In this document: piece after piece, positions 9,974 through 20,900 of the stretch | Numbering within the stretch: the first letter of the stretch is position 1 | Layout: every line of letters begins with the position of its first letter | DNA from: Hysterium pulicare CBS 123377 | Taxonomy: Eukaryota; Ascomycota; Dothideomycetes; Hysteriales; Hysteriaceae | Direction of reading: 5' to 3' | Length of the DNA: 32,232 nt | Assembly (NCBI GenBank): GCA_000467715.1 | Contig: AJFK01000497.1 | Location: forward strand, 1 to 32,232 | Notes under the pieces: model-generated | Databases searched by the model: none | The model's input: the letters and a program-made list of their open reading frames with translations, nothing else | What the model was told of the DNA's origin: nothing | Position numbers and translations under genes: made by a program

Positions 9974-11109
9974 TTAACGCCTTGCTGCGTATCCTGGAGG
10001 TGCTTGCGGGAACCCAGGAGGCATTCCAGGTGGACCTTGGCCAGGAGGGGGACCGAATCCAGGCGGGGGAGTCGGAACGGCGAAACCAGGCGGTGGGGGA
10101 GCGTTCCCAAAGCCTGGCGGAACAAATCCTGCAGGTCCACCATAGCCTGCTTGAGACGGAGGAGGCCTAGCTGGAAGACCAGAAGGCGGAGGAGGGAGAG
10201 ATACTGATGGAGGACGTTGCTGATGTGGAGGTGGGACGTTGTTGTAAGCCCCAGGCATAAATCCACCCGGCGGACCATTCATTCCCCGATTGTCGCCATT
10301 GAGCATGGAGTGAGGGGCGCTGGGCGCAACCTGTGGAGTTGTGAACAGTTGTTGAGGTAAAGGTTGCATGACGGGTTGAACGCCGTGTTGCTTCGCTTGC
10401 TTTGCCAGCATCCTCTCGGCCTCATCGCCATGTCTTTCGCCCTTGCCATCCTTCTTGTAAGCGTACTGAACTGATATCTCCTTGTTCATCAGGTATTGAC
10501 CGTTCATATTTGCAATGGCAGAATCGGAGGAATCGAAGTCGGCAAAAGAGACAAAGCCATAACCTTTGGAAAGATTTGATTCGTCGCGGGCGACCTGTTC
10601 ATGTTAGCAGCGAGTCTAAAAATTTCAGAATAGTTGAATAATTACCTTTGGCGCATTCACTAGACCTCCAAACCGGCCAAATGTATCATAAAGCGTCTTC
10701 TCGTCTACCATAGGGTCCAAGTTCCCAATAAACAGCTCGGCGCCAACTTCGATGGTCTTCTGCTTATCTGCCGATGCCTTGTTCACCCTGATGGGCTTTC
10801 CATATAGTCGGACCTGGTTCATGATCTTGGCCGCATAATCGGCGTCCTCTTCGCTGATGAACTCAACGAAGCCATATCCTTGATGTGTCTGGGTAACGCG
10901 ATCCTTGGGAAGATGTACGTTCACAATGCGACCAGCTTGGAGCATGAGCTCCCAGACAAGCTGATCCGTAACTCGCTCATCGAGGTTGCCAATATAAACA
11001 GTCGCTTCCTTGTCTTGCTCCCTGGATATCATTAGCTAAAGTCTAAAGTCTATTGAAGAGTTGTCAGACGTAAAGGCACTCACCAATGCCGCGCACCAGA
11101 ACCGGACAT
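9974..11109 (-). CDS. SF3B4: Splicing factor SF3b subunit 4 (SAP49/Hsh49), 340 residues
   Basis: Three exons: 11109-11084, 11021-10646 and 10594-9974. The N-terminus is [22 protein letters not shown]. Two RNA recognition motifs follow: RRM1 (about residues 15-92) with VYIGNL and GYGFVEF, and RRM2 (about 103-182) with [20 protein letters not shown] and KGYGFVSF. The C-terminal 140 residues are low-complexity Pro/Gly/Met with repeated PPPGF/PPGF motifs, as in metazoan SF3B4. Known role: part of the SF3b complex of U2 snRNP, contacting pre-mRNA near the branch site and binding SF3B2/Cus1. The order and the [15 protein letters not shown] start are diagnostic. It is divergent from TOM7, with 220 bp between starts. 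Confidence 0.96.
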
Positions 11110-11329
11110 ATTGCTTAGAATTGATTGTTAAAGTCAAGATCACGATTTTGTTGTGAGGTTGCGGCTAAGAAAATCGGAGGCTTTCTTTCTTGGCATCGGG
11201 TCTTCTTCGGTTAAGTAAGGTATTTCCAAACTTTTTGGTGCTCAAGGATGACCTTCATGCTTCGTTCAACGTCCATCATCCACATCCATCCTCCAACCTT
11301 GCAATTCACGCGCCATCATAACATTCAAG
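11110..11329. promoter_or_regulatory. shared divergent promoter, SF3B4 and TOM7
   Basis: Only 220 bp separate the SF3B4 start (minus) from the TOM7 start (plus), so both promoters must be here or reach into the neighbouring gene. Pyrimidine-rich runs precede both ATGs. No named operator seen. Confidence 0.5.
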
Positions 11330-11696
11330 ATGTACCAACTATCAGAAGAGACGAAGGTTCGCCGGATTCCACTCTCGGCGTATGGTCAAGAGCTAATTGT
11401 AACTCAGGAGCGCATTGCGAGAATCATTGACGTCTCTCGAGTTGCCATACACTAGTACGCACACGCCCTGCGAATGGACTGACACAAAGCTGACTGTCAA
11501 CAGTGGCTATCTTCCGCTGATCCTCTATCTTGGTATGCTCTGGTTGTCCCTGTGGAGCTTCTTCTCGAGACTGACCTTCGTTCATCAGGCTACTCCCGCA
11601 GCGAGCCCAAACCCTCTCTCATCCGGTCAGAATGCCTCGCGCAGCGTAAGATAATCAGGTCTGATGAAATATAGATTATTCTCTCCTCTCGCCTGA
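11330..11696 (+). CDS. TOM7: Tom7, mitochondrial outer-membrane translocase subunit, 53 residues
   Basis: Rebuilt from five small exons: 11330-11356, 11408-11454, 11504-11532, 11589-11625 and 11675-11696. All phases close and the total is 54 codons with stop. The product begins MYQLSEETK and continues ERIARIIDVSRVAIHYGYLP, then LILYLGYSRSEPKPSLIR and LFSPLA. This is the fungal Tom7 pattern: a short N-terminal amphipathic helix, a membrane segment with the conserved YGYLPL turn, and the SEPKPS/LLSPLA-like tail. Known role: a small TOM-complex subunit that tunes assembly and disassembly of TOM in the outer membrane. Because each exon is 22-47 nt, ORF callers miss it. The first intron (51 nt) contains no in-frame stop. 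Confidence 0.92.
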
Positions 11697-12655
11697 AGAA
11701 GGCAACCGACGTCGTGCGATGACACTTCGCAGTGAATGCAGGGACGGTGTATTATAGTGAGGCGTACTTGGGATAATTATGCCTTTTTCGAGTTAATCTT
11801 GCTAGTACGGTACTGGCAGGCGTAAATGCAGATACGCATGCCATTTTGGTTCCGGGCCGGATCTCCCCTTCGAAGTATATATCTCCTTTCAGAACCCGGT
11901 CAAGATTCTGCATATCCCAGGGCGCAGGAGAGGCTTAGTGGGCTGCATGTACAATAGACAACCTAGTTAATTCCTCAAATGCATAGCGGCGCGAGTCACT
12001 ACGGCGCGCCAATCTGCAGGGCCTACGTTTAACTTGCAGTAACCTCCATGAGTAGGTGCGGTCAGTCTTAGTATCTCGTGCAACAGTCGATGTTATATAT
12101 TAAAAAGAGCCTTGCGGTCAGCCATACTTCTTTAAAGCAGAACTTAGCCTTTGTTTGGCAGCCTCCATCGCTCCTGGAGAGGTGTGAGAAAGCTAAGATG
12201 GGAGCTCGGATTCGCCAATGGTTTCCTACCGCTCCCCCACGTGTTTTTTGTGCTGATGCGGCTGGACCCCGAGTGCGTGGACAGCTCCCCCTTCAACCCC
12301 TACCTTCACACAAATGCTCAACCCTCAGCCAGTAGCTTTGCGCTTATCACCACAATTGGTCTATGAAGCACGAACTCCAGCCCCGTGGCTTTGGGCGTCG
12401 AAGCCCTTTGCTGCATCTCCGCCTCGTGGGCACTGGGTCGGCTACTATTACGGTCCCCCCACTCTTCTAGTCGTCTTTCGTATGCCACAATTTCTCGCAA
12501 ATCTTGATCATAGTTTATTCAATTCCTGTTAGTTGGTCATGTCTGTTTGAAAACGTTCTATACCACTTCACCTGTGCTCTGCATATCTTTTGCGTGTTTG
12601 TTCTTCTTTTCGCTTTCGACATCCGGCATCCGCAGGATTGTGTCCAGTTACCAAA
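11697..12655. other. intergenic, upstream of the fungal N-terminal-domain gene
   Basis: The stretch holds the TOM7 3' side and probably the promoter and leader of the next plus-strand gene. A TATATATTAAAAAG box occurs near 12094-12107, far upstream of the ATG, so its link to the gene is a guess. Several 60-85-codon frames around 12.1-12.6 kb lack coding character and splice partners. Confidence 0.4.
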
Positions 12656-15051
12656 ATGGCTGGCGTTCCGAGCATTGGAGACATATTGATGCTATCACAG
12701 CTAGCTTGGAAAATTGGTAGAGCTTTCACAGCGGGACGGAAGGGTGCTCCCGCCGAGTTCCTCGAGGTCGAAGCAGAAGTCAACGGTCTTGCAAAAGCTC
12801 TAAAGTTACTAGCCGAAACCCTGTTTGCAGATGCTGATGATAGCATTCTGTCCAAAGCGGACAAAGAGACTAGAGTCGGTGTCGCGACGATATTGTTATC
12901 ATGCCAGAAGACGGTAAATGACCTGGACTCATTGATGGACCAATATCAAGTGATTAAGAAGCATCGCACAAGCGGTGGTTTTGCCATTGAGAGGTCATGG
13001 AGCGATTTAGTCGTTGCAAGTTACAGGACGATGATGTGGACCACTGAAGGCGGGAACATTGATGCTTTAAGGAACATGCTACACATGCATACCAGCACCA
13101 TCACTCTTACCATGCAAGCATTGCAAAGGTAAGCTTTCCAATATGCTCGGCGCGGAGACTTAAGCTGATCCCGCATTCAAGCAAGTCCTTGTCTCGTCTT
13201 GAAGCCACCGTGACACCAATGGCCGAGAAGATCGATGACATACACCAGCAAACTGGGGACCTCACCAAAAAGCTTGAAGAAGTACATCGTATAGTTATCA
13301 GTATTGCTGGCGGAACACCTCGAATCCGTCCGGCACGTGATCCAGAAAACAGACCACCGAGCTCGCTCCGCCTCGATACATCTCGACAAGCCACTCCAGT
13401 TGCCGACTCTTTTCCATCAAGAGAGCAGTATTCTCCGAAGCAGAGTTCAAGAAGACCATCAGCACAGATGCCTCCGCCGCAAACACCCCAGGACACTCCT
13501 GAACTCACAGGCTCAGACGTTTCCTCTTTGAACTCATCTATTCGACGTGCCTCAGGCTTCAGCTTCGGTGGTAATGCATCTCGATATTCTAGCAGTTATG
13601 CCGGATCCGATGCTAGTATGAGTAACGGCTACGGAAGTCCTGTCAGCAACAGATCACCAAATCTAGACTCGCATCGCTTGTCAAAGAGAGAATTCCTTAG
13701 TAGGACTCCCGAGATCCCTGAAGCTCATGAAAGCCAGACAACAATACGAATATCTGGAAATATGCTACCATTACCGCCGCCAGCCATGGACATTCAACCA
13801 GACCCAGGAATTGATACGGCTATGCAAATCTCCAAACTCAGCCTTATCCCGCCTTCGCAACCGAAGTTTGTCAAGTTGCATCGAAGTTCAACAACCGCAA
13901 GTCAGCAAGACGCTTTTGAGAGAGCGGCATTCAGGAATTCAGCAATATTATGTGATGTGTAAGCGTGGCCCGATCATTTGCCAAGATGTTTATCGTTGCC
14001 CAATTCCTTACTAACCTCTCGTGATAGTCGCGGTACACTCGTTGAGTATACTCAAGCCAACGAAACAGAAGAAGATATTCACGGAGTGGAGATGGTCGAA
14101 GCATGTAAAGAGTGTCGAATCTGCCTCGTTCGGAAACGTGAAGCACTACCTGAACACTCTATGCGCATGGTCACGTCCATATGGGTCTTCAGCAATGACA
14201 ACACAGTTCGAATGCAGCAGAAGCTTGAGGATGGAGAACTCTATGTCCCTTACTCCTCATACTTCTCCCATGAGAAGATCAGCGTGACAGTACCGACGGA
14301 GCTCAGGTATCACGACGTCAGGTTCGGGGTCAAACCTGTGAAGACAGCAAAGACGAGCTGGATAAACTACGTCTTTGAGGATGCAAAAGGTAGGAATCTG
14401 CTTTCTTTTATCCAGACGTCTTCAGTCTATATTTCCTAACTCTACACACATCTACGCATTCCTTTTATTTCACTAATTGACCTAACTAACAAGTCCACAG
14501 GCTCCGCCCTCTTCCAAAACGAACTAATGGGTCGCACTCTCCTCGGAACCTACAAAACGGAAAAAACCCTCCGCATCCACGAAGGTCTCTCCAGCGTTCT
14601 CGCCTACCAAGAACAAATGTGCGGCATGGAGAACCTCCGCATCTGGGAAGACGAATCCACAAACGCCGTCATCGCCACCATCCACTTCTCCGCGCATTTC
14701 CGAAACGGCTACCTAGCCTTCTACCTGAACTCGTCGACCAACCCCGTACGCATCAAAGACGAAGGCGGAAAAGAGATTAAAGTGAAAGGATTACGTGTGC
14801 CTCTAGATGAGAAGGGGGGAAACGGGAGAGCGCTCATGAGGAAAGATAGTGGAGCCGGCATTGGAGGTGTAGATAAAGCGGGGAGAGGAGAGTTGGAGAT
14901 GAAGAGGCGGGGGAGCGAGATCGATAAGAAGAAGTTTGTTAGTGGGGCGAAGATTGAGTTTGCGACGGAGGCGGAGAAGAGGAGTTTTTTGAATCTGGTT
15001 AGGGATGTGCAGAGGACGATGAGGGAGTTGCCGGATTTGGTGGGAGTTTAA
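12656..15051 (+). CDS. fungal N-terminal-domain protein, 720 residues, function unknown
   Basis: Four exons, 12656-13128, 13182-13958, 14028-14389 and 14501-15051, close with exact phases. The start MAGVPSIGDILMLSQLAWKI opens an all-helical region (residues 1 to ~220) of the kind annotated as 'fungal N-terminal domain', seen at the front of STAND/NLR-like and other fungal proteins; a coiled coil (KIDDIHQQTGDLTKKLEEVH) ends it. Residues ~230-400 are disordered and Ser/Pro-rich. The C-terminal ~300 residues look globular beta-rich, with a C-x2-C-x2-C-like run (ACKECRICLVRKR) and a Lys-rich tail ending DLPDLVGV-like. No ATPase or NACHT motif is present, so it is not itself an NLR. Conserved in related fungi to my knowledge, but with no assigned role. 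Confidence 0.8.
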
Positions 15052-15466
15052 GGGAGGGAGAGGCGGGAATGTAATAGTTTGTCTTGACTAAAACTGGTTT
15101 CGTTGGATTAGCGGGTGTATAGATCTTATTTAATGAGGTAATGGTGGATGGCGAGTGAGTGTAGAAAAAGATAGTTAATTTAAAGTACAAAATAGTCCCA
15201 CAATGTAATGATGGCTCATACCCATCGATAATTAAAAATTAATACAGAAAAAAGATAAACCAACAGGGGATGAGGTCCCCATCACACTCAAGCAAAAAGG
15301 AAACAAAACAAAACACAGTACAATAGACATTAACACCCAGCAACAATAGATCATCTACTACCTCCATTCGGTCGAACCCGTCATATATAAGAATTCCCAA
15401 AGGAGATTAAGGCTCATCAGTAGCCTCTTACTCTTCCTCCCTCTTCTCTTCCTTCAACATGTCTTA
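15052..15466. other. convergent intergenic region
   Basis: AT-rich 3' flank of two convergent genes. No coding frame or repeat beyond short A-rich runs. Confidence 0.5.
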
Positions 15467-15799
15467 CTAATCATAGCGCCCATATAGTCTTTGTCCCTGA
15501 GGCTCAGGAGTGTTTGGAGGTTGGTCCTGGCGACCGTATAGTCTTTGTCCCTGGGGCTCAGGAGTGTTTGGAGGTTTGTCCTGGCGACCGTATAGTTTCT
15601 GGCCCTGAGACACCGGCGTATATGGAGGCTCGTCTAAGCGTCCATATAGTTCTTGTCCCTGAGACTCCGGGGGGTTTGGAAGCTGGTCATTGCGGCCACA
15701 CAGTATTTGTCCCTGAGATTCCGGCGTATTTAGAGGCTTGTCCTTGCGCTCATATAGTTTTTGTCCCTGGGGTTTCATATTGCTAGAGGGTTCTGACAT
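15467..15799 (-). CDS. 18-residue tandem-repeat protein, unknown
   Basis: The frame from ATG at 15799 encodes 110 residues, of which 101 form about 5.6 copies of an 18-residue unit of the type PQGQKLYGRQDKPPNTPE. Gly, Tyr, Arg and Asp are kept in every full unit while other sites vary. Upstream, a well-formed 80-nt intron (donor GTACGT at 15909, branch CCTAACC, acceptor CTCAG at 15830) joins in frame to an open exon reaching 16098 and beyond. That exon has no ATG in any frame. So either translation starts at 15799 and the rest is leader, or it starts at a non-AUG codon and adds a ~73-residue Pro/Thr/Lys-rich N-terminus. No signal peptide or membrane segment. No known family recognised; the repeat is hydrophilic and probably unstructured. 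Confidence 0.6.
   Translation of the reverse strand: MSEPSSNMKPQGQKLYERKDKPLNTPESQGQILCGRNDQLPNPPESQGQELYGRLDEPPYTPVSQGQKLYGRQDKPPNTPEPQGQRLYGRQDQPPNTPEPQGQRLYGRYD
15470..15772 (-). repeat. coding tandem repeat, 54-bp unit, about 5.6 copies
   Basis: The unit is 54 bp (18 codons). Copies nearest the 3' end of the gene are almost identical at DNA level (each with CTGGCGACCGTATAG-like stretches on the plus strand), while those near the ATG have diverged, a sign of recent expansion at one end. Confidence 0.9.
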
Positions 15800-15829
15800 C
15801 TTGGGATAGTTAGCTTGTTTCTTGACGGG

Positions 15830-16098
15830 CTGAGGCGCGGGAGAAGTGACAATGGGAGATAGCTGGTTAGGGTGAGGAGGTCGAGGAGATGTTAGAGGGA
15901 GATACGTACTTTGTGGGTGCTTTTATTCTTGGGTGGTGAGGTAGAATTGAGAGGCGTGTCTGGTAGAGGTTTGGTCTTTGAAGTGTGTTGAAGCTTGATG
16001 ATGTCTTTGAGATTTTGTACTGGTGTAGGAAGTGATATTGGCGTATTGAAAAGAGGTGATTTGAGCTTTATGTTGGTAGTTGAAGGAGATTGTTGCAC
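15830..16098 (-). other. AUG-free upstream exon and intron of the repeat-protein gene
   Basis: Exon 16098-15910 (upper limit set by a GTG) is open in the frame of the repeat protein and reads as Pro/Thr/Lys-rich sequence (KTKPLPDTPLNSTSPPK). The intron 15909-15830 has consensus ends and a branch site. No ATG occurs on the minus strand from 16195 down to the one at 15799. Confidence 0.5.
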
Positions 16099-16152
16099 TG
16101 GAAAGAGTTGTTGTGAAGATTGAGAGAGAGGTCTAACGTGCGAGAAAGAGGA

Positions 16153-16160
16153 TATTTATA
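16153..16160 (-). promoter_or_regulatory. TATA box of the repeat-protein gene
   Basis: TATAAATA on the minus strand lies about 60 bp upstream of the open exon at 16098. A strong TATA with a tandem-repeat product suggests an inducible gene, but that is inference. Confidence 0.45.
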
Positions 16161-16468
16161 CTACGACTCGAGCCTCGAAGGAGTCATCCTGATCTGCCTC
16201 GAGTCTTCTCTGTAGCGGTTTGACTAAAACCGCATATTGTCATCGACGCAATGACACTCATCCCTCGACTCATACTTCCCTAAACAAGCTCAATCGACCT
16301 GGTTCAATGACTTCATCCACCCGGAACAGTCATGTCACCTCCCCCAACAAGCTCAATCAAATCCTTCACAATAGTTCCATCCACCCGCAATAACAACCCC
16401 ACATCGCCTCCCCCTACTCAATCCCAAGCCACTACCCAACCATCGCCCCAAACTCTTCCCCCATCCCT
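16161..16468. other. intergenic, between two minus-strand genes
   Basis: This is the promoter side of the repeat-protein gene and the 3' flank of the Cys-knuckle gene. A 73-codon Pro/Ser/Thr-rich plus-strand frame at 16332-16553 overlaps the 3' end of that gene and reflects a C-rich strand, not a gene. Confidence 0.45.
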
Positions 16469-17859
16469 TCAGATAACACACCCCCAACACCTGGCCACCC
16501 CACACCTAATACACTTCACCTCATGCCCCCAATTCGGAAACATTGCACACTGACAACACGCCCAATCCGGCTTCTCTAACCCCTTCTTCAACCAATCATG
16601 CACAGTAACCTCTCGAACAAGTTTCTCCTGCCCCTTCCCCTTGCCTGGTTGATGGATCGTCAAGGCATAAGGCGCTACCACTTCTTTGGTCGCAGGGAGT
16701 AAGTTGGCGTGTTTCTTGGCAAGGCCTTCCTGGGATGCTCGGGTGGATGGAGAGGTGAGGGGCGTGACGGTGGAGGCATTGGAGTTGGAGTGAGATGGGG
16801 TTGTTGGACGCGGTGGTGCGGGAGGGCAACGATGGGATTGAGAAGGGTATTCGATAAGATTTTCCTCCACGCATCCCAGCTTCTCATCTTTGAGTCTAAT
16901 TGCAGTTGCCGGCCTGCCCGAGGAAGAGATCGATGCAGCGTAGGCGCTGGAACCCGAGCGGAACAGAAATTGGTCTTCGACTTCTTGGTCCGTGAATTCG
17001 ATTTCTGGATGTTTGGCGAGGAGTAAGGCTGAGCCGCCAAACGAGTAGCCCCGTTCGATACGTCCATAGCAAGAAGTTTTCATTGTAGGGCCGGCAGGCT
17101 CGAAGGAGTTAGTTTCAGGCACATCCTCTTGCTGTCTTGGGCGAGCGTTAATATTGTTATACTTATTCGTTGACTCTATCTCTTCACGTACCGAGCTTTA
17201 CCAGGACGCTTCATCCACCCCACAGGCGCCGATGCCAGCCTCAATCCACCGAAAATAGGACGTTTTTGAGCTGGATTTCCCATCGGTGCCGACACTGTCT
17301 TCCCCTTTCCCTTTCCCTTCTCTTTCTTCATTGACTCAGAGCTCGAACTCGTAAGCTCACTCATAAGCTCGTCGATCATCCTCTCCGATTCCGAAGGCAC
17401 CCGCTGCCCAAGCCCAACCCGTTGGCCCGGTTTACGCTTTCCCGTTGGACGCTGTGGCGAAAGAGCTGGAATGCGGGGAGGCGGGTCGACGAAGTTATTG
17501 GGGCTGAGTGTCGGGTCCGGGTCGGCGAACGGGTCGGTTTGGGAATGTGGGAATGGTTGGGTAGGTGGGTAGATGGGATGCAAAGGGGAGGGGGATGATG
17601 TACCTTCAGGTTCTAGAGCTCGCATGGGTGCAGTGGAATAGCTGCCTGCTTCTGTTGACGTGTGTTAGTGAGGGAAGTGGAGTGAGGTGGTGGGAGGAGA
17701 GTTACCTTGAGAGTCGTGAAACATGCCGAACTCAGTGCGGAAGCCTGTGGACATGTTGCCATAGGTCCGGTGTTGTAAGTTCGCTTTCTTCATGGCGACT
17801 GATTGTGGATCCGATGTAAAACGAGAAGGGGAGGAGGAGAGGTAGTAGTTGTAGGTCAT
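16469..17859 (-). CDS. Disordered protein with C-terminal cysteine knuckle, 426 residues, unknown
   Basis: Three exons: 17859-17706, 17651-17192 and 17135-16469. The first intron has a CACTAAC branch. For the second, donor GTACGT and acceptor CCAAG are my choice because they follow the branch TTAACG most closely; a GTGAAG donor with a later acceptor also keeps frame. Most of the protein is disordered, with a GKGKGK run near residue 170. The last ~35 residues are compact: C-x2-C, 11 residues, C-x2-C, 4 residues, C-x2-C, with HDWLKKGLEKPDW just before. This resembles a zinc ribbon or RanBP2-like knuckle, so one or two zinc ions are likely bound. I cannot assign a family. The start is the first ATG. 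Confidence 0.65.
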
Positions 17860-17975
17860 GAGGTTATGACATCAGAAAGTGAATGAGCGTCACCGCATGG
17901 CGAAGAACGAAGAAAAGCCATTTCATTCACCCATTTTGCCTACCAAACATATTCATCGTGGTTATCAACAGCCAT

Positions 17976-20900
17976 TCACCACTGACTAGTCCACCACATG
18001 AAACCACCCAACCCACAACTAATCCCCAGATGAAAAGCAATGCCCCACGCCATAGCATACAAATACTTGGGACTGAACACCGTCCAGATGAAAAGATGCG
18101 TTCTTAATACCGTACAAGCGGTCATGACAGCCAAAAGGCTGGCGGAGGTGAACAGTGTTAATGCAGCCAAGTGATGAAAGAAGATGGATGGAGCCAGCTC
18201 TTTAGCTTCCATAGCTCTATCCGCGGCTTGCTCCCTTAGATGTGCTCGCTCAAGGGCGACCCATGACCTCGATTCCGAGGCTTGATGGTTAAATTTTGCT
18301 TGCTCTGTGGCATTTGCTTCGTTCTCGTTGGCTCCGAGAAGAAGAGCCCCAACGCTAGACCAGTAGATTGGTCCGGCCCAGTTGCTGATGAAGACGAGGA
18401 ATCCTACGGCTGCTACGTTGTAGCCGGATACGCCATTGTAGGAATTGGAGAGGTCAATGGAGGAGATTGCATTGCTGTTCCCCAGCGCAAAGAATGAGAC
18501 GTGGGAAAGGATGAGGGATGAGGTTGTGATTTGCATGGGTGTGAGGTCCAGCAAGGCTATGACCAGGTCAGTAATTGGGGACACTGGAGTTATGATTGAT
18601 GGAGAACAAGGGCGCAAATGGCGCCCGAGGATGTTATGAACTCACTGAGGAAGAAAAGCATAATACGGAAAATGAGGTAGAGCGGTATATTCTGCGCACG
18701 TGTCTGAGTGACGAGGAACATGGCCAGCAAGTCGAAGAGGGCGATGCCAAGACCTGCGATTTCAGAACATTTAGAATGGATTCTCGCACCTTTATTCAAT
18801 CGAGAATTTTGTGGCTCTGGAAGACTTACCTCCCCTGTCTTCGTCATCTTTCTTCGCCGTGCTCCTCCTCCACTCACTGAACACAAACCATGATGTGCAC
18901 GTCGCAAGGCCCCAGAACACCATTCTTGCTACCGCAACAAGTGATAGTTCCTCTACCCACCCCAATAATCCGTCCGTAATGCCCTCCACCAGTTCAGGTG
19001 CATCTCGAGCAGTGAAACTAAGTTTGAAGAAGAAGGCAGTTGCTCCTAAGGGTAGAACTGTCATAGCCCCGACAAGTTTATAGACGTCTAAAGCGTCGGG
19101 TTCAATGTCCTTCTTCTTTTCATCCGAGAGTGACCGCGCAAGATGTCGACCAAGGCGAACGGTGATATCGAGATATGTTGCTCCAATCAGTGACCACAGG
19201 ACAAAGCTACTTCTAAGAAAAGTGCTGTGTACGATATCTGGTGCGCCCGCATACTTCTGACCGGTTTGATTCCAGCGTCGCATGATTCGGACGAGTCCGA
19301 GGAGCATTATGCATGGGTGTAAGACGAAGTTCCCGACCCATTCTTTGCGCGATCTACGAGAATCAGTATTTATAAGAACCAAACTTAGCAAGGGTTGCGT
19401 CAGTATAAAAAGATTTACGTACTCGACGATAAAAAGGTAGAAGAACCATGCAGAGGCGATCCAATACCAAAAGTGCTGCTCTTCCTCAACATAACTACTT
19501 GCAAACATCAGTGTTCCGTACAAGGCGAGCGTGAGAGCGTAAAAGACCCCTGTAGATGATATCGTGTATATGTTGACTATCATAAGCGTGAGAAAACAAG
19601 AAATAAAGGCGAGGGTACTGCCGAGAATCAGACGGGAAACATCATAATTGCTGGCCGTGCTGCTCATGATACCTTGAGCGCTTCTGCAGAACTGTGCCTC
19701 TATTAGACCGAGTGTTGGGCATTAATGGGGTAAGCTTTAAAGCAAAGCAAATTAACTCACCTCCAAAAGCGGCTCCAAGTAGATTTTAGGGTCAAGTTTT
19801 TCGTTAAGACCTCTAAACGACCTAAGCACGTTCTGCCATTTACAAGCCAGCTCATCTCCGCTAGACAAAGAGCCCTGGCATACCAGATTATCTTGCATGT
19901 GCCCTTCAAAAGAAGAGCTCGGGAATGTAGCTTTGACAATGTTGAGAATCTGCATGGCATTTCGGTGCAGCAGTTGAACCTGATCAGTACCTATTTGCGA
20001 ATCAGACACCACACCTTACCTTACAAGTCTCTGAACATACCATTTGGCCAAAAGTTGAGGAATTCAGGAATGAAAACTCCTAGATTGTTCAGTGGGACCG
20101 GGAAACCGAGCAATCCAGCCAAGGTCGGAGCAATGTCTGATTGTTCAACCTTTGTGTAATAGTCGAAGTCTCCTCTGGGGGTAGTAGGACATTTGGTGCC
20201 TTTACTTACGCTCTTCAATTTCGGAGATATGAAGACTAGAGCAGGCGACGTTTCGCCAGGAGCAGAGCCGCCGTGGTTTCCACCATCATTCATCCCGTGA
20301 TCTCCAAGGAGAATGAACAAAGTGGACTCAAGATGGGTTTCTTCCTCAATGGCTTCATAGATCTGTTTTACGATGCCGTCCATCTCTGCTTGTTTCGGAA
20401 GCATGTTGGGACTAGATTTCGATCAGTACCGACATTGTCACAAACTCAGAGCTATTGTAGTTACCTATTGGGTCCCGCTTTGTGTCCGATATGGTCCAGT
20501 CCAAGATAATGCATGATCATAGCATTCCAATCACTGTTCAGAAGCTCTTCTGGCACATGGCGCGTCACATTATTATCAACTTCCGTAAAGTCCTGCCAAT
20601 TGATTTTCAGTTCTATTTTCCTACATACACAGAATCTGCCGCGAGAACCACTAACCGAAACAAAGAAGCTTGACGTCCCATCCGCCCGGCTAAATGTGTC
20701 CGGAAACAGTTTGAGCCAAGTGTCGTCGCCGTACATGACCAATTTCCCTCCTTCCTTTGCTTTCAACTGAGCTAACCATGTGTCCTGGTGCGCAAGAGTT
20801 GATGTAGTGTCAGATTCAGCGAAATTAAGGATTACATCGAGAAAGGACGGTATGGAGCCTGTGGTGATGGCTTTTACTCGGGGCATGGTTATGGTGGGTG

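Noticed and set aside
9970-10207. Overlapping plus-strand frames of 66-67 codons
   Set aside because: Antisense of the Pro/Gly-rich SF3B4 tail.
15514-15786. 90-codon plus-strand frame with repeats
   Set aside because: Antisense of the 54-bp coding repeat. The minus strand has the splice-linked upstream exon and TATA box.
18792-19667. A separate membrane protein starting at ATG 19667
   Set aside because: The frame continues in from an upstream exon of LAS21 with matched phase; Met is internal and the segment is the polytopic tail of that enzyme.
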